From Candidatus Melainabacteria bacterium (lineage in GTDB: Bacteria > Cyanobacteriota > Vampirovibrionia > Obscuribacterales > Obscuribacteraceae): a stretch of DNA of 64,000 nt. The notes under the pieces were generated by a model. It was not told where the DNA came from and searched no databases. It was given only the letters and a program-made list of their open reading frames with translations. Shown one piece after another: positions 8,847 through 18,593 of this stretch. Each line of letters opens with the position of its first letter. Within the stretch, counting starts at the first letter, position 1. Where the stretch lies: contig RXJR01000021.1 of the NCBI GenBank assembly GCA_003963305.1, forward strand, positions 40,001 through 104,000. The letters are read 5' to 3'. Both the position numbers and the translations under genes were made by a program.

Positions 8847-9844
8847 GAGCAGATTGCCTCCCTCTGACCCCGTGTCATGACATCATCTAGCATCGATGAC
8901 AATTCAAAGTTACCAGAAAATGTCTCATTTGCAGGTCCCGTCAGACGAACACAATTGTCTTTTTCTGACCACTCAACATCGAGCGAGCCTCCAAGCAAAT
9001 TAACGGTCACTTTTCTGGCCAGCTTCTTTTCCAGAACTCCGGCTACGACCGTCGCAGCAGCCCCGGTAGCGCATGCAAGAGTGGCTCCACAACCGCGTTC
9101 CCATACATATAGACGAACGCGACTTTCTGACTCTATCAATGCAAATTCGACATTCACGCCTTCAGGAAATATGTCTAGTGATTGTATTTGAGGAGCATAT
9201 GAAGCGTAGTTGGAAGGAAACCGCGCAGCTGGATCATCGCTGTCGGACGGTCCTAAAAGTTTTGCATCTGGTGGCGCATCGAAGATGACACAATGCGGGT
9301 TTCCCATGCTCACGCAAGTTGCCTTCAGGTCAGAAAAATTTAGCGGCGCATTAACGAACTGCTTCGCTTTAGTTTTCACAGGCACCGATTTAGCATCGAG
9401 AACCGGCTCACCAAGATTGATTGTAATTTCGTTCGCACTCTTATAAATGATCTCGCTTTTTCCACGAGCAGTAGCGATAGTGAATCTAGTGTCGTAGACG
9501 GCGAAATGATTGCGAGCCCAGAGCGCAGCGCAGCGCAGTCCATTTCCGCACATGTCTGATTTAGAGCCATCGCCGTTGAGATATATCCAACCGACATCCG
9601 ATTGCGAAACGTCCGGATAAGCAAACATTTCTCGCAACTCGGGTTGATCGCGAAAATCAACCATAACGATAAGACCATCGGCACCGATTCCGAATCGACG
9701 ATCGCAAACAGCCCTGGCAAATCGGCTGTACCGATCCTTCCAGTGACGAAGTAGCTCCCGACCGGCGTCAATCGCAGTCAGGTCACGAGTTCCGATAACG
9801 ACGAAGTCGTTACCTAACCCCTGCATTTTTGTGAATGGAATCAA
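8843..9844 (-). CDS. dapF: Diaminopimelate epimerase
   Basis: DapF converts LL- to meso-diaminopimelate for lysine and peptidoglycan synthesis, using two cysteines as acid and base. Both sites are present: SDMCGNGLRC in the first half and ERGCGATLACATGA in the second. The N-terminal KMQGLGNDF is diagnostic. At 333 residues it is longer than the usual 275, with an insert after ERYSRFARAV-like residues 35-75 (RDQPELREMFAYPDVSQSD). The start appears to be TTG (9842-9844). A likely promoter lies 40-70 bases upstream. Confidence 0.93.
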   Translation of the reverse strand: MIPFTKMQGLGNDFVVIGTRDLTAIDAGRELLRHWKDRYSRFARAVCDRRFGIGADGLIVMVDFRDQPELREMFAYPDVSQSDVGWIYLNGDGSKSDMCGNGLRCAALWARNHFAVYDTRFTIATARGKSEIIYKSANEITINLGEPVLDAKSVPVKTKAKQFVNAPLNFSDLKATCVSMGNPHCVIFDAPPDAKLLGPSDSDDPAARFPSNYASYAPQIQSLDIFPEGVNVEFALIESESRVRLYVWERGCGATLACATGAAATVVAGVLEKKLARKVTVNLLGGSLDVEWSEKDNCVRLTGPANETFSGNFELSSMLDDVMTRGQREAICS

Positions 9845-9880
9845 TAACTTTTACCGGGTCACCTGAAAATCGCAGTCTTG

Positions 9881-9911
9881 ATTATAACGTTTTGGCCTTG
9901 ACATGACTCAA
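9881..9911 (-). promoter_or_regulatory. Probable sigma-70-type promoter for dapF-ftsQ
   Basis: On the minus strand a perfect TATAAT (9886-9881) is preceded, 19 bases away, by TTGAGT (9911-9906). Transcription would begin near 9874, about 30 bases before the dapF TTG start. The spacer is two bases longer than ideal. Confidence 0.45.
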
Positions 9912-10071
9912 TCATGCGAACAGTCTCACCTTCACGTTTTTTCGTATTTGCGTTACATATGCAAACAGTGCGATCACCTTGTCAAGCGAGTACGGGATGG
10001 AGAGGCGAAACAGCCGCTTCTCAGCTTCGGCATCCGCTAGAATAGCCTCGTCCAAAATTCTGGTAAAAACA

Positions 10072-10917
10072 ATGCGCATATACCTGTCTGTAGATTTAGA
10101 GGGAGTGAACGGCGTTCTGCACTCCAGCCAGACGCAACCTGGCGAACCCGGCTATGAGCGTGCCGTCGGCCTCATGCACCGAGAAACAAACGCAATCATC
10201 GAGGGTTTACGCAAGGGTGGCGCCTCTCATGTGCTTGTAAATGACTCGCACTTCGATATGCGCAACTTAAGAATCGAACAGCTGGCCCCCAAAGCATCAC
10301 TTATAAATGGTTGGCAGAAGCCCTACTCGATGGTCTCAGGCGCGCAGTACCTCGATGATGAGAAGGTCGATGCCGCTTGTTTCGTGGGCTATCACGCCAG
10401 AGCCGGCTCTCAGCGCGGTGTTCTCAGCCACACGTACCGCGCCACAGTGTTCCTCGACGTCAAACTGAACGGTCAGTCAGTCGGCGAGACGGGCTTAAAT
10501 GCTGCCCTGTGCGGTTATTTCGGCATCCCTGTGATGTTGCTTACAGGCGACGACGTGGTCTGCGAAGAAGCACGCGAGCTGCTCGGTCCAATCACCTGCA
10601 TACAAACCAAGAAAGCCGTGTCGCGCTATTCGGCCGAGTGTCCGCCGTTTGAAGAAACACTGGCGGCACTGCAGTCCGGCGCCGAAAAAGCCATAAAAGA
10701 CAAACGCAGCTGGCAGCTGTTTAAACCACCGAGTCCTTCCACGATGCGCATCACGATGATAGACCCGGCTATGGCAGACGCAGCCGAGCTTCTACCCCAG
10801 GTAAGGCGCGTAGACGGGCGCCAGATTGAGTTTTCAGATTCGGACTACGCGGTTTTGTTCAAGCTCATGTTGGCAGTTGGCGTTTTAGGAGCCAGCAGGA
10901 AAGACCCTCACTTTTAG
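10072..10917 (+). CDS. M55-family D-aminopeptidase (DppA-like)
   Basis: M55 peptidases are zinc enzymes that cut D-amino acid peptides, such as those from peptidoglycan turnover. The start chosen is the ATG at 10072, because the protein then begins MRIYLSVDLEGVNGV, placing Asp8 and Glu10 exactly where DppA has its metal ligands. Further conserved parts are VNDSHFDMRN and CFVGYHARAG, which supply histidine ligands, and the substrate-pocket stretch GETGLNAALCGYFGIPV. Length is 281 residues, normal for the family. It stands alone, near cell-wall genes; no peptide transporter is adjacent. Confidence 0.9.
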   Translation: MRIYLSVDLEGVNGVLHSSQTQPGEPGYERAVGLMHRETNAIIEGLRKGGASHVLVNDSHFDMRNLRIEQLAPKASLINGWQKPYSMVSGAQYLDDEKVDAACFVGYHARAGSQRGVLSHTYRATVFLDVKLNGQSVGETGLNAALCGYFGIPVMLLTGDDVVCEEARELLGPITCIQTKKAVSRYSAECPPFEETLAALQSGAEKAIKDKRSWQLFKPPSPSTMRITMIDPAMADAAELLPQVRRVDGRQIEFSDSDYAVLFKLMLAVGVLGASRKDPHF

Positions 10918-11118
10918 ACTGCGGCTGCTGGCTCGTTCCGCCAAATATTAAATTTCTTCATTTTGGTTGCCAAGGTGCAATTAACTGGCGAAAGGCGGGT
11001 ATTAAGTCTCTGTAGGGAAATCTATAGAAAGCGCCTCACGCCGAGACCTCATCGGTAAGAAGTGCTCGTTTCTCGCATCCTGATATCGGCAAGAGTCTCA
11101 CGCACAGGCGAGCTTTCA

Positions 11119-11613
11119 ATGTTCAATCAATCGTACCAACAACTGTCTTTCCATCAGCAAATCATCTCGCTCAATCAGAATTACCCCTGCCCCCGCTGCA
11201 CTTGCGGCAGTCTCGAGCCGTTCGGCTTGACTGAAACAATGAAGTGCAACAGCTGTGAACGTTCCTATGTGCCCCTGAGAGGCGGACGCCTGCTCTGCCC
11301 GGCAAACAGCATGGGTGTCAAAATAGCGCCCACATTCTGGTGGGACGGTCTGCGCTGGCACTGGGCCGGCACAACCGCTACAAGCCGCCAGCTGACCACT
11401 ATCGTAGCTCTGTTCCTGATGCCGCTAGTCGCCTTGAACGTCGCCCTCTATATGAATCTGGGCGCAGGCATTTTGCCTGAATGGTGCAGCCCTGTGCTCC
11501 TTACAGCCGTCACGGGACTGTTGACTATGCAAATGATATATTTGTTCTGCTGGGACTTCGATTTCCTCACCAAGCGAACCAATAATCGGCATACAGAAAG
11601 CCTGAAGAATTAG
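11119..11613 (+). CDS. Zinc-ribbon membrane protein, unknown
   Basis: The product (164 residues from the ATG at 11119; a longer in-frame start exists at 11062) begins with a Gln-rich segment and a probable zinc ribbon, CPRCTCGSLE followed by MKCNSCERSY. Two membrane helices follow in the C-terminal half (IVALFLMPLVALNVALYM and LLTAVTGLLTMQMIYLFC). Zinc-ribbon plus two helices is a common layout for small proteins of unknown role. Its TAG stop overlaps the GTG start of rsmH (TAGTG), suggesting co-translation with the division operon. Confidence 0.7.
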   Translation: MFNQSYQQLSFHQQIISLNQNYPCPRCTCGSLEPFGLTETMKCNSCERSYVPLRGGRLLCPANSMGVKIAPTFWWDGLRWHWAGTTATSRQLTTIVALFLMPLVALNVALYMNLGAGILPEWCSPVLLTAVTGLLTMQMIYLFCWDFDFLTKRTNNRHTESLKN

Positions 11614-12608
11614 TGATTATTGAACCGTCTAGAGAATCCGGCTCGGCCAGTCCAGGTCAAGCCGGATTGGCGCATGTACCGGTTTTATTAGAAGAAACAC
11701 TGGAGCTGCTAGATCCGCAGCCCGGTAAGCTCTACGTCGACGTTACAGCAGGGGCCGGGGGGCATCTGCTTCGCATTGCAGAAAAAACAGGCGGAGGCGG
11801 TCCTGGTAATCCTTCGGTAATCGGAATCGATCGAGACGAACAGTCATTGCAATCGCTGGCCACGCGGGTTCCACCCTGGGTTCAACTGATTCATTCCAAC
11901 TACGAAGATATAAAAAATGCCCTCGGCAAATATGGTATCAACACCATATCCGGTGGCATTCTGGCCGACCTGGGTGTCTCATCGATGCAACTCGATGATC
12001 CTTATCGCGGCTTCAGCTTCCTTCGAGATGGTCCGCTGGATATGCGAATGGATGCATCACAACACGTTACAGCAGCGCAGATAATCAATAACTTATCAGA
12101 GTTCGAGTTAGCAGAGATAATTTTTAAATACGGCGAAGAACGGCACAGCAGGCAGATCGCGCGCAATATCGTCAAGGCACGCCCACTGAAAACCACTCTG
12201 GAACTGGCAGAAATTGTCAGTCGAAGCCTGCCTCGTAACAAAAAGAAAGGCACCGCGCGTGACACTTCACATCCTGCCACGAGAACTTTTCAAGCCATCC
12301 GAATCGCTGTAAATACGGAGCTTTCCAGCCTCGAACGTTTTCTGAACGACGCCATCGATCTGCTCGAACCAGGCGCGAAAATTGTTGTCATCACCTTCCA
12401 CAGTCTCGAAGACCGGCTTGTTAAGCAGATTTTTAAGCGTGCCGCGACAGACTGCGTATGCCCGCCCAGGCAGCCGATTTGCACATGCGATCACAAAAGC
12501 AAGTTGCTGATAATAACGCGCAAACCGGTTGTTGCAGACGAAAAAGAAGTTGTTGCCAATATACGTAGTAGAAGTGCTAAACTGAGGGCGGGAGAAAAGT
12601 TAGGTTAG
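11613..12608 (+). CDS. rsmH: 16S rRNA m4C1402 methyltransferase RsmH
   Basis: RsmH (MraW) methylates N4 of C1402 in 16S rRNA. The 331-residue protein has the entry motif HVPVLLEETLELL, the SAM-binding DVTAGAGGHLL, the DLGVSSMQLDDPYRGFSF stretch, and the C-terminal ITFHSLEDRLVKQ and CPPRQPICTC motifs of the family. It starts at GTG 11613, overlapping the previous stop. As in most bacteria it leads ftsL and ftsI; mraZ is absent, replaced by the zinc-ribbon gene. Confidence 0.95.
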   Translation: MIIEPSRESGSASPGQAGLAHVPVLLEETLELLDPQPGKLYVDVTAGAGGHLLRIAEKTGGGGPGNPSVIGIDRDEQSLQSLATRVPPWVQLIHSNYEDIKNALGKYGINTISGGILADLGVSSMQLDDPYRGFSFLRDGPLDMRMDASQHVTAAQIINNLSEFELAEIIFKYGEERHSRQIARNIVKARPLKTTLELAEIVSRSLPRNKKKGTARDTSHPATRTFQAIRIAVNTELSSLERFLNDAIDLLEPGAKIVVITFHSLEDRLVKQIFKRAATDCVCPPRQPICTCDHKSKLLIITRKPVVADEKEVVANIRSRSAKLRAGEKLG

Positions 12609-12616
12609 GAGTATAT

Positions 12617-13216
12617 ATGCCCAGCACTCTTTCAATTCGCCGAATAAGAGAAGAGGACATCGAGAGCTACGCGAACGGATCGGTCTTTCCATCCGCATCA
12701 AACGTAAATCTCCCCAACTTCAACCGCAGCAGTCAAAACGTTGCTGAACATCCGGTTATCAGACAGAATCGCATCAGCGCAGTCGCTCCCAAAGCTTCAA
12801 AACAGAATGCTGGACAGCAATTTCAATTTCAACCAGCAAGACCGACCTTAGTACCATCTGCGGTTCCCTCGAGACAAACCCGTCGCGCTCCACTCGTGGT
12901 GCGCGCTAATCGAGCACTACGGACAGTGCTGGTAGCTTTCTGCGGAGTAGCTATCGTTGGATATGGATTGGATGTCGCCACTTCGAACGACGTTGGTCGT
13001 GCCCAGGAACAATCACGCCGTTTGAACGAACAGAACACCGAACTGTCAGCTCAGTTGCTGCGAGCCATCTCCTTTCAGGGGATTCAAGACAACGTAGTTG
13101 GCCGCTTTGGTCTTCGCGTTCCAGAGCAAGTGATCATCGCTGCTGAAGTAAAACCACCAGCGGTGCCTACGTTCAAAGCTAGCAAACACCACCTTCCGAT
13201 AATGTCAGGCTACTAG
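12617..13216 (+). CDS. ftsL: FtsL-like division protein
   Basis: The 199-residue product sits between rsmH and ftsI, the standard place for ftsL. It has a long polar N-terminal region of about 90 residues, one membrane helix near 98-115 (TVLVAFCGVAIVGYGLDV), and then a short coiled-coil with EQSRRLNEQNTELSAQLLRA. FtsL forms a trimer with FtsB and FtsQ. The coiled-coil after a single helix fits, but sequence identity in this family is low, so the call rests on layout and position. AGGAG lies just before the ATG. The extended cytoplasmic N-terminus is longer than in E. coli (about 35 residues). Confidence 0.7.
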   Translation: MPSTLSIRRIREEDIESYANGSVFPSASNVNLPNFNRSSQNVAEHPVIRQNRISAVAPKASKQNAGQQFQFQPARPTLVPSAVPSRQTRRAPLVVRANRALRTVLVAFCGVAIVGYGLDVATSNDVGRAQEQSRRLNEQNTELSAQLLRAISFQGIQDNVVGRFGLRVPEQVIIAAEVKPPAVPTFKASKHHLPIMSGY

Positions 13217-13298
13217 TCGTTCAAACGACAAGCTTTGACTTGATTTCCTGTTGCCTCAGGCAGCAGTACACACTTTTGTACGACGGAGGCTGTCAAGA

Positions 13299-15161
13299 TT
13301 GGCAGAGGTTACGAGAGAGAGAATTCACCTGCAACGCAACAATAGCCGCCCTCCTCGCAAGCCGCGCTCGCCGCTGTATCGCTTGCGCATCTGGCAGGTA
13401 GTTCTTCTAGCCGGCATCGCAGCCATCGCGGTACGCCTCTATTATCTGCAAATCTATAAAGGACCCGAGCTGACCAAGAGAGCTCAGGTACAAAGACAGC
13501 AGCACAACTTGCTCGTCCATCGAGGCGCGATTACAGACAGGCATGGTCTGCCTCTGGCAATAGATACCACCAGATACGATATCTATGTGCATCCAGAACT
13601 TTTAAAAGTAGGCAGCAATGAAGCCGCCGAAACGTTCGCTCGCATAACTCATCAGGACTCACCTGAAAAGTTTGCCCGCCTGCAACGCTTGCTCAAGAAC
13701 CCATCGGTTGTGACAGTAGCTCGCGGTCTCGAACGCGAAGCAGTAGATGAGCTTCAGGCACTCAACTGGGCCGGCATAGACGTAGTGCCCAGACCCTTCA
13801 GGCACTATCCTGAAGGCAATCTGGCAGCTCATATCCTCGGCTACATGAACTTCGATATGAAGGGACAGGGCGGAGTCGAACAAGCACAAGAGAATATGCT
13901 CAAAGACACGGGGAGCATTCCGAAACCAGAGCTGGATGGTCACGGACGCCCGATCATGCAGCAGAAAGCTGAACCTATCTGGGACATCACACCGCCGCTC
14001 GGTCGACACGTTGAGCTGACTATCGATAACTACCTGCAGCATCTAGCTGAGCAAGAGCTGGCGGCAATGTGCAGCCACTCGCATGCATTGAAGGGAACAG
14101 CAATTATCGAAGATCCGACCAACGGCGAGATTCTGGCGTGGGCAAATTATCCGCCGTATGACCCGAACAAGTATTTCAAATATCCATTTGAGATTACCAA
14201 GAACTGGGCTATGGTCGACGTTTATCAACCGGGTTCGACATTCAAGATCCTCACAGTTTCATCGGGTTTGACGACCGGTGCGATAAAACCGAACAGCACT
14301 TTTTACGATGCGGGCACGCTCGCAGTCGGCAACCGCTCCGTGCACAACCACGATGGTGCGCACGGAACACTAGACTTGCTGCACCTTTTCATTCACTCCA
14401 GTAACGTCGCATCTGCTCAGATAGCACTGCGGATGACACCAAAGCAATTTCACGACAAACTGTATGAATTCAGTGTCGGCAGAAAAACCGGTATAGATCT
14501 GCCGGGTGAATCAGCCGGTCTCTTGCTCGATGCTAAGTACTGGAAGCCAATCGACCAGGCCACCACAGGATTCGGACAGGGTGCCATGGCCACCACACCG
14601 TTGCAACTTTGCTCGGCTGTAAGCGCCGTCGCCAACGATGGAACATGGATTCAGCCGCACATCATTCGTCGCGTGTATGACCCGCAGACAGGCGTAACGG
14701 AACGCTGGACGAACCCGGAAAAACGTACAGTAATCGACAAAGAAACAGCTCAACTAGTGTCACATCTGCTCGCTGAGAACATTCAGATGGGTACACAAAT
14801 TGCCGGTCAGGTGCCTGGTTATCGGGTGGCTGGCAAAACTGGTACAGCCCAGAAGGTTGCAGTAGGCGGTCGTGGTTATATAGCCGGCGCCACAATTGCT
14901 TCGTTTATCGGTTTCCTGCCTGCTGAAAATCCACAATTGACCTGCCTGGTTGTAGTCGACTCGCCTCGCAGTGAAGGCGGTTGGGGCAACACCGTTGCCG
15001 GTCCGGTTTTCAACGCTATAGCCCTTGATGCCGCTCGTTATCTGGGCATCCCCCAGAAGCCTGAGGGTCCTGACATGAAGAAGATGAAGCCTGTCATCCC
15101 ACCTTCGGTAAAATATGCAAATGAGTCGGCTGTGAAGGATGCGGTTAAAGCCGGTCACTAA
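13299..15161 (+). CDS. ftsI: Division transpeptidase FtsI (class B PBP)
   Basis: FtsI cross-links septal peptidoglycan. The TTG at 13299 is preferred as start because GGAGG lies at 13285-13289, nine bases before it; the frame is open back to a TTG at 13251 but without such a site. The 620-residue protein has one membrane helix (IWQVVLLAGIAAIAVRLYY), the PBP-dimer domain beginning at RGAITDRHGLPLAI, and the transpeptidase domain with the catalytic serine motif STFK (Ser313), SSN, and KTGTAQK. There is no PASTA domain at the C-terminus. Confidence 0.93.
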   Translation: MAEVTRERIHLQRNNSRPPRKPRSPLYRLRIWQVVLLAGIAAIAVRLYYLQIYKGPELTKRAQVQRQQHNLLVHRGAITDRHGLPLAIDTTRYDIYVHPELLKVGSNEAAETFARITHQDSPEKFARLQRLLKNPSVVTVARGLEREAVDELQALNWAGIDVVPRPFRHYPEGNLAAHILGYMNFDMKGQGGVEQAQENMLKDTGSIPKPELDGHGRPIMQQKAEPIWDITPPLGRHVELTIDNYLQHLAEQELAAMCSHSHALKGTAIIEDPTNGEILAWANYPPYDPNKYFKYPFEITKNWAMVDVYQPGSTFKILTVSSGLTTGAIKPNSTFYDAGTLAVGNRSVHNHDGAHGTLDLLHLFIHSSNVASAQIALRMTPKQFHDKLYEFSVGRKTGIDLPGESAGLLLDAKYWKPIDQATTGFGQGAMATTPLQLCSAVSAVANDGTWIQPHIIRRVYDPQTGVTERWTNPEKRTVIDKETAQLVSHLLAENIQMGTQIAGQVPGYRVAGKTGTAQKVAVGGRGYIAGATIASFIGFLPAENPQLTCLVVVDSPRSEGGWGNTVAGPVFNAIALDAARYLGIPQKPEGPDMKKMKPVIPPSVKYANESAVKDAVKAGH

Positions 15162-15173
15162 CCGGAGTTTTAT

Positions 15174-16988
15174 GTGAGCGATCTAGACAAGAAGGAAAAG
15201 CAGCCGGAGCTGGTGGTACCTTCTGCCGTCAATCTAAACGCTGAAGAAGAAGCAGATGAACAAGCGAGCCTGGTTCTTGCTGTCCCCAACCCCAACCCCG
15301 AATCTGGCTCTGATTCCGGAGCTGGACCTGGAGTTGGGTCCGGATCTGGGTCAGAGTCTGAATCAGGAGCTGGATCCGACTCTGATTCCGGGTCGAAAAA
15401 GAAAGCCAGCCTGGGAAAAAGCTTTAGCCTTGTCGCAGTTCTGACGATTTTCTCGAAGCTTGCCGGTCTCATAAGAGACATCATCATCGCCGGTGTATAT
15501 GGCGCCGGCGTTCTTGCAGATGCCTATAACATCGCATATCTCTTCACAGGAAATGTTCTGATTCTCTTCGGTGGGCTGGGCGGTCCCTTCCATTCCGCAA
15601 CAGTAGCCACCCTCAACCCCCGCAAAGACGACCCAAAATCAGGCGTCTTTATCACCCAAGTGATGGTCGCGACTGGATTAGTCCTGCTCATTGTGGCGGC
15701 ATTAGTCTGTTTGGTCGCACCATATTTAGTGCAAATGCTGGCCGGTGATTACGGCTCGACCGCGCAGATTCACGATCTATTTACCAGCCAGACAATTTAC
15801 CAAATTCGAGTCATGTCGCCGCTGATCGTCATTGCCGGATTGATTGGCGTCACTTACGGTATCTTGAACGTCTACAACAAACTCTTCTGGCCGTCGCTCT
15901 CGCCCTCGATTGCCAGCCTGGCAATCGTCATCGTTTTGATTTGCTTTCCCGATCCAAACAGCTCCGTACCGCTTGCCGTCGGTACCTTGATTGGCGCTTT
16001 CGGTCAACTGTTTGCTCAACTGCCCGGCATGTTCAAGTGCAACCTGCGCTTCAAGTTCAGCATGAAACCAGCAGAAGGGCTAAGCGAATACATGTCTATT
16101 CTCTGGCCCGCCATCATCGGCACTTCTATTGGACAGTTGACCGTGTACGTCGACAGTTTTTTCTGCACAAAAATGGAACCGGGTTCATGGACAGCTATTT
16201 CCAACGCCAATCGGCTCATACAATTGCCGCTCGGTGTCTTGATCACAGCCATGCTTGTCCCCATACTGCCCAGGTTCAGCGACCTCGCTACAGCCGACAA
16301 ACCAGAGGGAGTCAAGCACGAATTTCGACGCGCTTTGAATTTTCTCTGGTTCCTTTCTATGCCCCTGACCATGGTGCTCTGCGTTATCCCAAACCCGCTC
16401 GTCACGGCACTCTATCAGCGTGTCAACTGGCATGCTCGTGACACCGAATTAGTGGTCACAGCGCTGCTCTACTTAGCACCATCTATAGTGATTTACATCG
16501 GGCGCGATTTAATTACTAGAGTATTCTATGCATACAAAGATTCTAAAAGCCCTTATTACGTGGGCATGGCGGCTATCGTTCTAAAAGCGCTTCTGGACTT
16601 CTATTTCGTCATGCAGTTACATATGGGAGTCGGCGGAATTTCACTGGCAACCACGTTAATTACCGTGTTCAATTTTTCATGTCTGGCATTTTTATTGAGA
16701 AGAAAAATAGGACCGCTCGGGGTGACAAAATTATTCAAGCCATTCATCATAATGCTGGCAGCTTCAGCATTAGCAGGCGTCTGCACACATTACATTTACA
16801 ATTTCGTCGATCCACTTATAAAGCTGAGTGGAGCGCTGCACGTGATCGGTTTGCTCGCTGTCATCGCCATCGCTAGTGGTATCGGACTTCTAATTTACGG
16901 ACTCGTTTGTTTACTCTTCAAGCTCGACGAGCCTTACATGCTTTTGCGCAGAGTCAAGTTGCTGCCGCCTGAATCCAACAAATCCTGA
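15174..16988 (+). CDS. murJ: Lipid II flippase MurJ
   Basis: MurJ moves lipid II across the inner membrane. The 604-residue product has a polar N-terminal tail of about 80 residues that is made of Gly/Ser/Asp/Glu/Pro repeats, then the MOP-family membrane domain starting at FSLVAVLTIFSKLAGLIRDI, with about 14 hydrophobic segments. Family landmarks include GPFHSATVA, the AGLIGVTYGILN stretch and the region LPILPRFSDLA-like VPILPRFSDL. The GTG start has GGAG seven bases upstream and lies 12 bases after the ftsI stop, so it probably belongs to the rsmH-ftsL-ftsI operon. The acidic tail is not part of the usual MurJ fold. Confidence 0.9.
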   Translation: MSDLDKKEKQPELVVPSAVNLNAEEEADEQASLVLAVPNPNPESGSDSGAGPGVGSGSGSESESGAGSDSDSGSKKKASLGKSFSLVAVLTIFSKLAGLIRDIIIAGVYGAGVLADAYNIAYLFTGNVLILFGGLGGPFHSATVATLNPRKDDPKSGVFITQVMVATGLVLLIVAALVCLVAPYLVQMLAGDYGSTAQIHDLFTSQTIYQIRVMSPLIVIAGLIGVTYGILNVYNKLFWPSLSPSIASLAIVIVLICFPDPNSSVPLAVGTLIGAFGQLFAQLPGMFKCNLRFKFSMKPAEGLSEYMSILWPAIIGTSIGQLTVYVDSFFCTKMEPGSWTAISNANRLIQLPLGVLITAMLVPILPRFSDLATADKPEGVKHEFRRALNFLWFLSMPLTMVLCVIPNPLVTALYQRVNWHARDTELVVTALLYLAPSIVIYIGRDLITRVFYAYKDSKSPYYVGMAAIVLKALLDFYFVMQLHMGVGGISLATTLITVFNFSCLAFLLRRKIGPLGVTKLFKPFIIMLAASALAGVCTHYIYNFVDPLIKLSGALHVIGLLAVIAIASGIGLLIYGLVCLLFKLDEPYMLLRRVKLLPPESNKS

Positions 16989-18316
16989 TTGCTTCGAACA
17001 AGGAAAAGTTTCCCCTGCAGTCGCTCGCGTAACTCCTCTGTGATTTTGCTCACCGCTGCTTCTCGGTCTTCTCTCCATAACGCGGCGTAGGCACTCATAT
17101 CAAGCGGTTCGGCGGCATTGACCATGACGGTACGAGAAGCGCCCGGCGAGGCTCTTCCCGTGATCAACACATCGAGACTGCACAGCAGATCAGCAAGCGA
17201 ATTAATTGATGAGGTACCATCAATTTCATCAGCTCTAATTGAACGCAGCCGATTTAACAGAATCGTCTGCTTCTCCATTTGTGCAAATTTGGACTTTTCG
17301 AAAAAGCCAGCCTTTAATTTCCTCACGAAAATTTTAGACTGCAAATGATGCAGTCGATGTGTCTCTGAGCCATGAGGAATTTTGTAGTCAACGAGATCTG
17401 CGATGCGCTGTAATGAGGCAGAGAAAACACGCGCTACTCGGGCGTCGATGTCTGAGCCGTCGACAGGAGAATGTATGTCGAACCAACTCTCCAACTCCTT
17501 CTCTCTATCATCAAGAAAAGCCTCGACTATGCGTCGAGCGCGGTCATGCAGTGACACTGCATTCGGTGGCGCATCGCCTGACGCAGATGACACCGACAAC
17601 GATGTTAGCGATGACTGAGTTGGCGCTGACTGAGTTGGCGATGATTGGGCTAGCGGCGAATCCGTTGACGATGAACTTGTTGGCGGAAAGAGCGCCGCCG
17701 GAGATAGGGCGTTTGGCAGCAGTGGATTATGTGGAAGCCCCAGTTTCGATTCAAGGCGATCAACCAATTTCTCGCAGAGCGCTGGGGCATTGTCGAACTG
17801 ATACGACAATGCCAGAGGCACTATACTGACCGGCCGCTCCTGTCCATGGTGCTGGAAACGGATAAAAGTGTCTAGCCCAATAGCAGCAGCGCCAGGCTCC
17901 AGAGACTCGAGCCTATCATTGTCGTAGCCAATTTCGCCCTCGGGAAAGATGACGACCTTGGCTCCATCGCCTGTTAGTTGATGTTCAGTTGCCCGAATCG
18001 CATCCGAGTTGTCGCCGCCGCGGTCGACCTGAAAACAACCAAGCTCTCGCAGTACAATTCCGCCGAACCCGCCGTAAGAATCGAACATTTCACGTGCCGC
18101 CAGAAATTTGAACTGCTGTCTAATTAATATCGAGATTAAAAAAAGCAGCTCGCCATCCTCGTGGCGGCAATGGTTCGGGCAGACAACGGCCGAAGTGGAC
18201 CGCAACTGCTCAAACAAAACCCTGGTTTGCGGCTCGATTTGCACTTTCAAACCTGGATAGCGGGCAGCAAAAATCCAGGGCTGGATGACTTTGACAAATT
18301 TTTCGAATATCGACAT
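16934..18316 (-). CDS. PlsC-type glycerolipid acyltransferase
   Basis: The protein belongs to the lysophosphatidate acyltransferase superfamily: the NHxxxxD catalytic motif appears as NHCRHED (His49, Asp54) and the FPEG motif as IFPEGEIGYDND. Start is the ATG at 18314-18316; a longer frame upstream is unconvincing. At 460 residues it is nearly twice a standard PlsC. The extra half includes a Ser/Pro/Thr/Gln-rich insert (about 205-250; DNA with a repeated gactgagttggcg at 17613 and 17628) and a C-terminal helical region. Its last 55 bases overlap the end of murJ on the other strand. Acyl acceptor is unknown. Confidence 0.82.
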   Translation of the reverse strand: MSIFEKFVKVIQPWIFAARYPGLKVQIEPQTRVLFEQLRSTSAVVCPNHCRHEDGELLFLISILIRQQFKFLAAREMFDSYGGFGGIVLRELGCFQVDRGGDNSDAIRATEHQLTGDGAKVVIFPEGEIGYDNDRLESLEPGAAAIGLDTFIRFQHHGQERPVSIVPLALSYQFDNAPALCEKLVDRLESKLGLPHNPLLPNALSPAALFPPTSSSSTDSPLAQSSPTQSAPTQSSLTSLSVSSASGDAPPNAVSLHDRARRIVEAFLDDREKELESWFDIHSPVDGSDIDARVARVFSASLQRIADLVDYKIPHGSETHRLHHLQSKIFVRKLKAGFFEKSKFAQMEKQTILLNRLRSIRADEIDGTSSINSLADLLCSLDVLITGRASPGASRTVMVNAAEPLDMSAYAALWREDREAAVSKITEELRERLQGKLFLVRSNQDLLDSGGSNLTLRKSM

Positions 18317-18540
18317 ACGTTGTCCAATTATTTCAGAAAACGTATAGCACCATACGAATGAGTGACAAACGGCTGTCACGATTTCGCCTGACCCCAGGTT
18401 CTTCCCCGAGCGATTGATCGTTCGACTCCGTCACCGAAATTTCACAAGTTAGGTGTAGATTCGGTTTCGTTCACTTACCACGACATTCCTAAAATCATCC
18501 GCCAAGGCGTAGCTTTAACCTGCGCCGACGCGTGGGGTCA

Positions 18541-18554
18541 TGCCCTGAGGGGCA
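18541..18554 (+). promoter_or_regulatory. Hairpin in the leader of the giant gene
   Basis: A perfect inverted repeat, TGCCC-TGAG-GGGCA, lies 40 bases before the ATG at 18594, in the 277-base gap that must contain the promoter. It has no following T-run, so it is not a terminator on this strand. It could be an operator or an mRNA leader hairpin. Confidence 0.3.
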
Positions 18555-18593
18555 CATAGTAGAAAGCGACCGACCAGATTCTCAAGGACGCAC

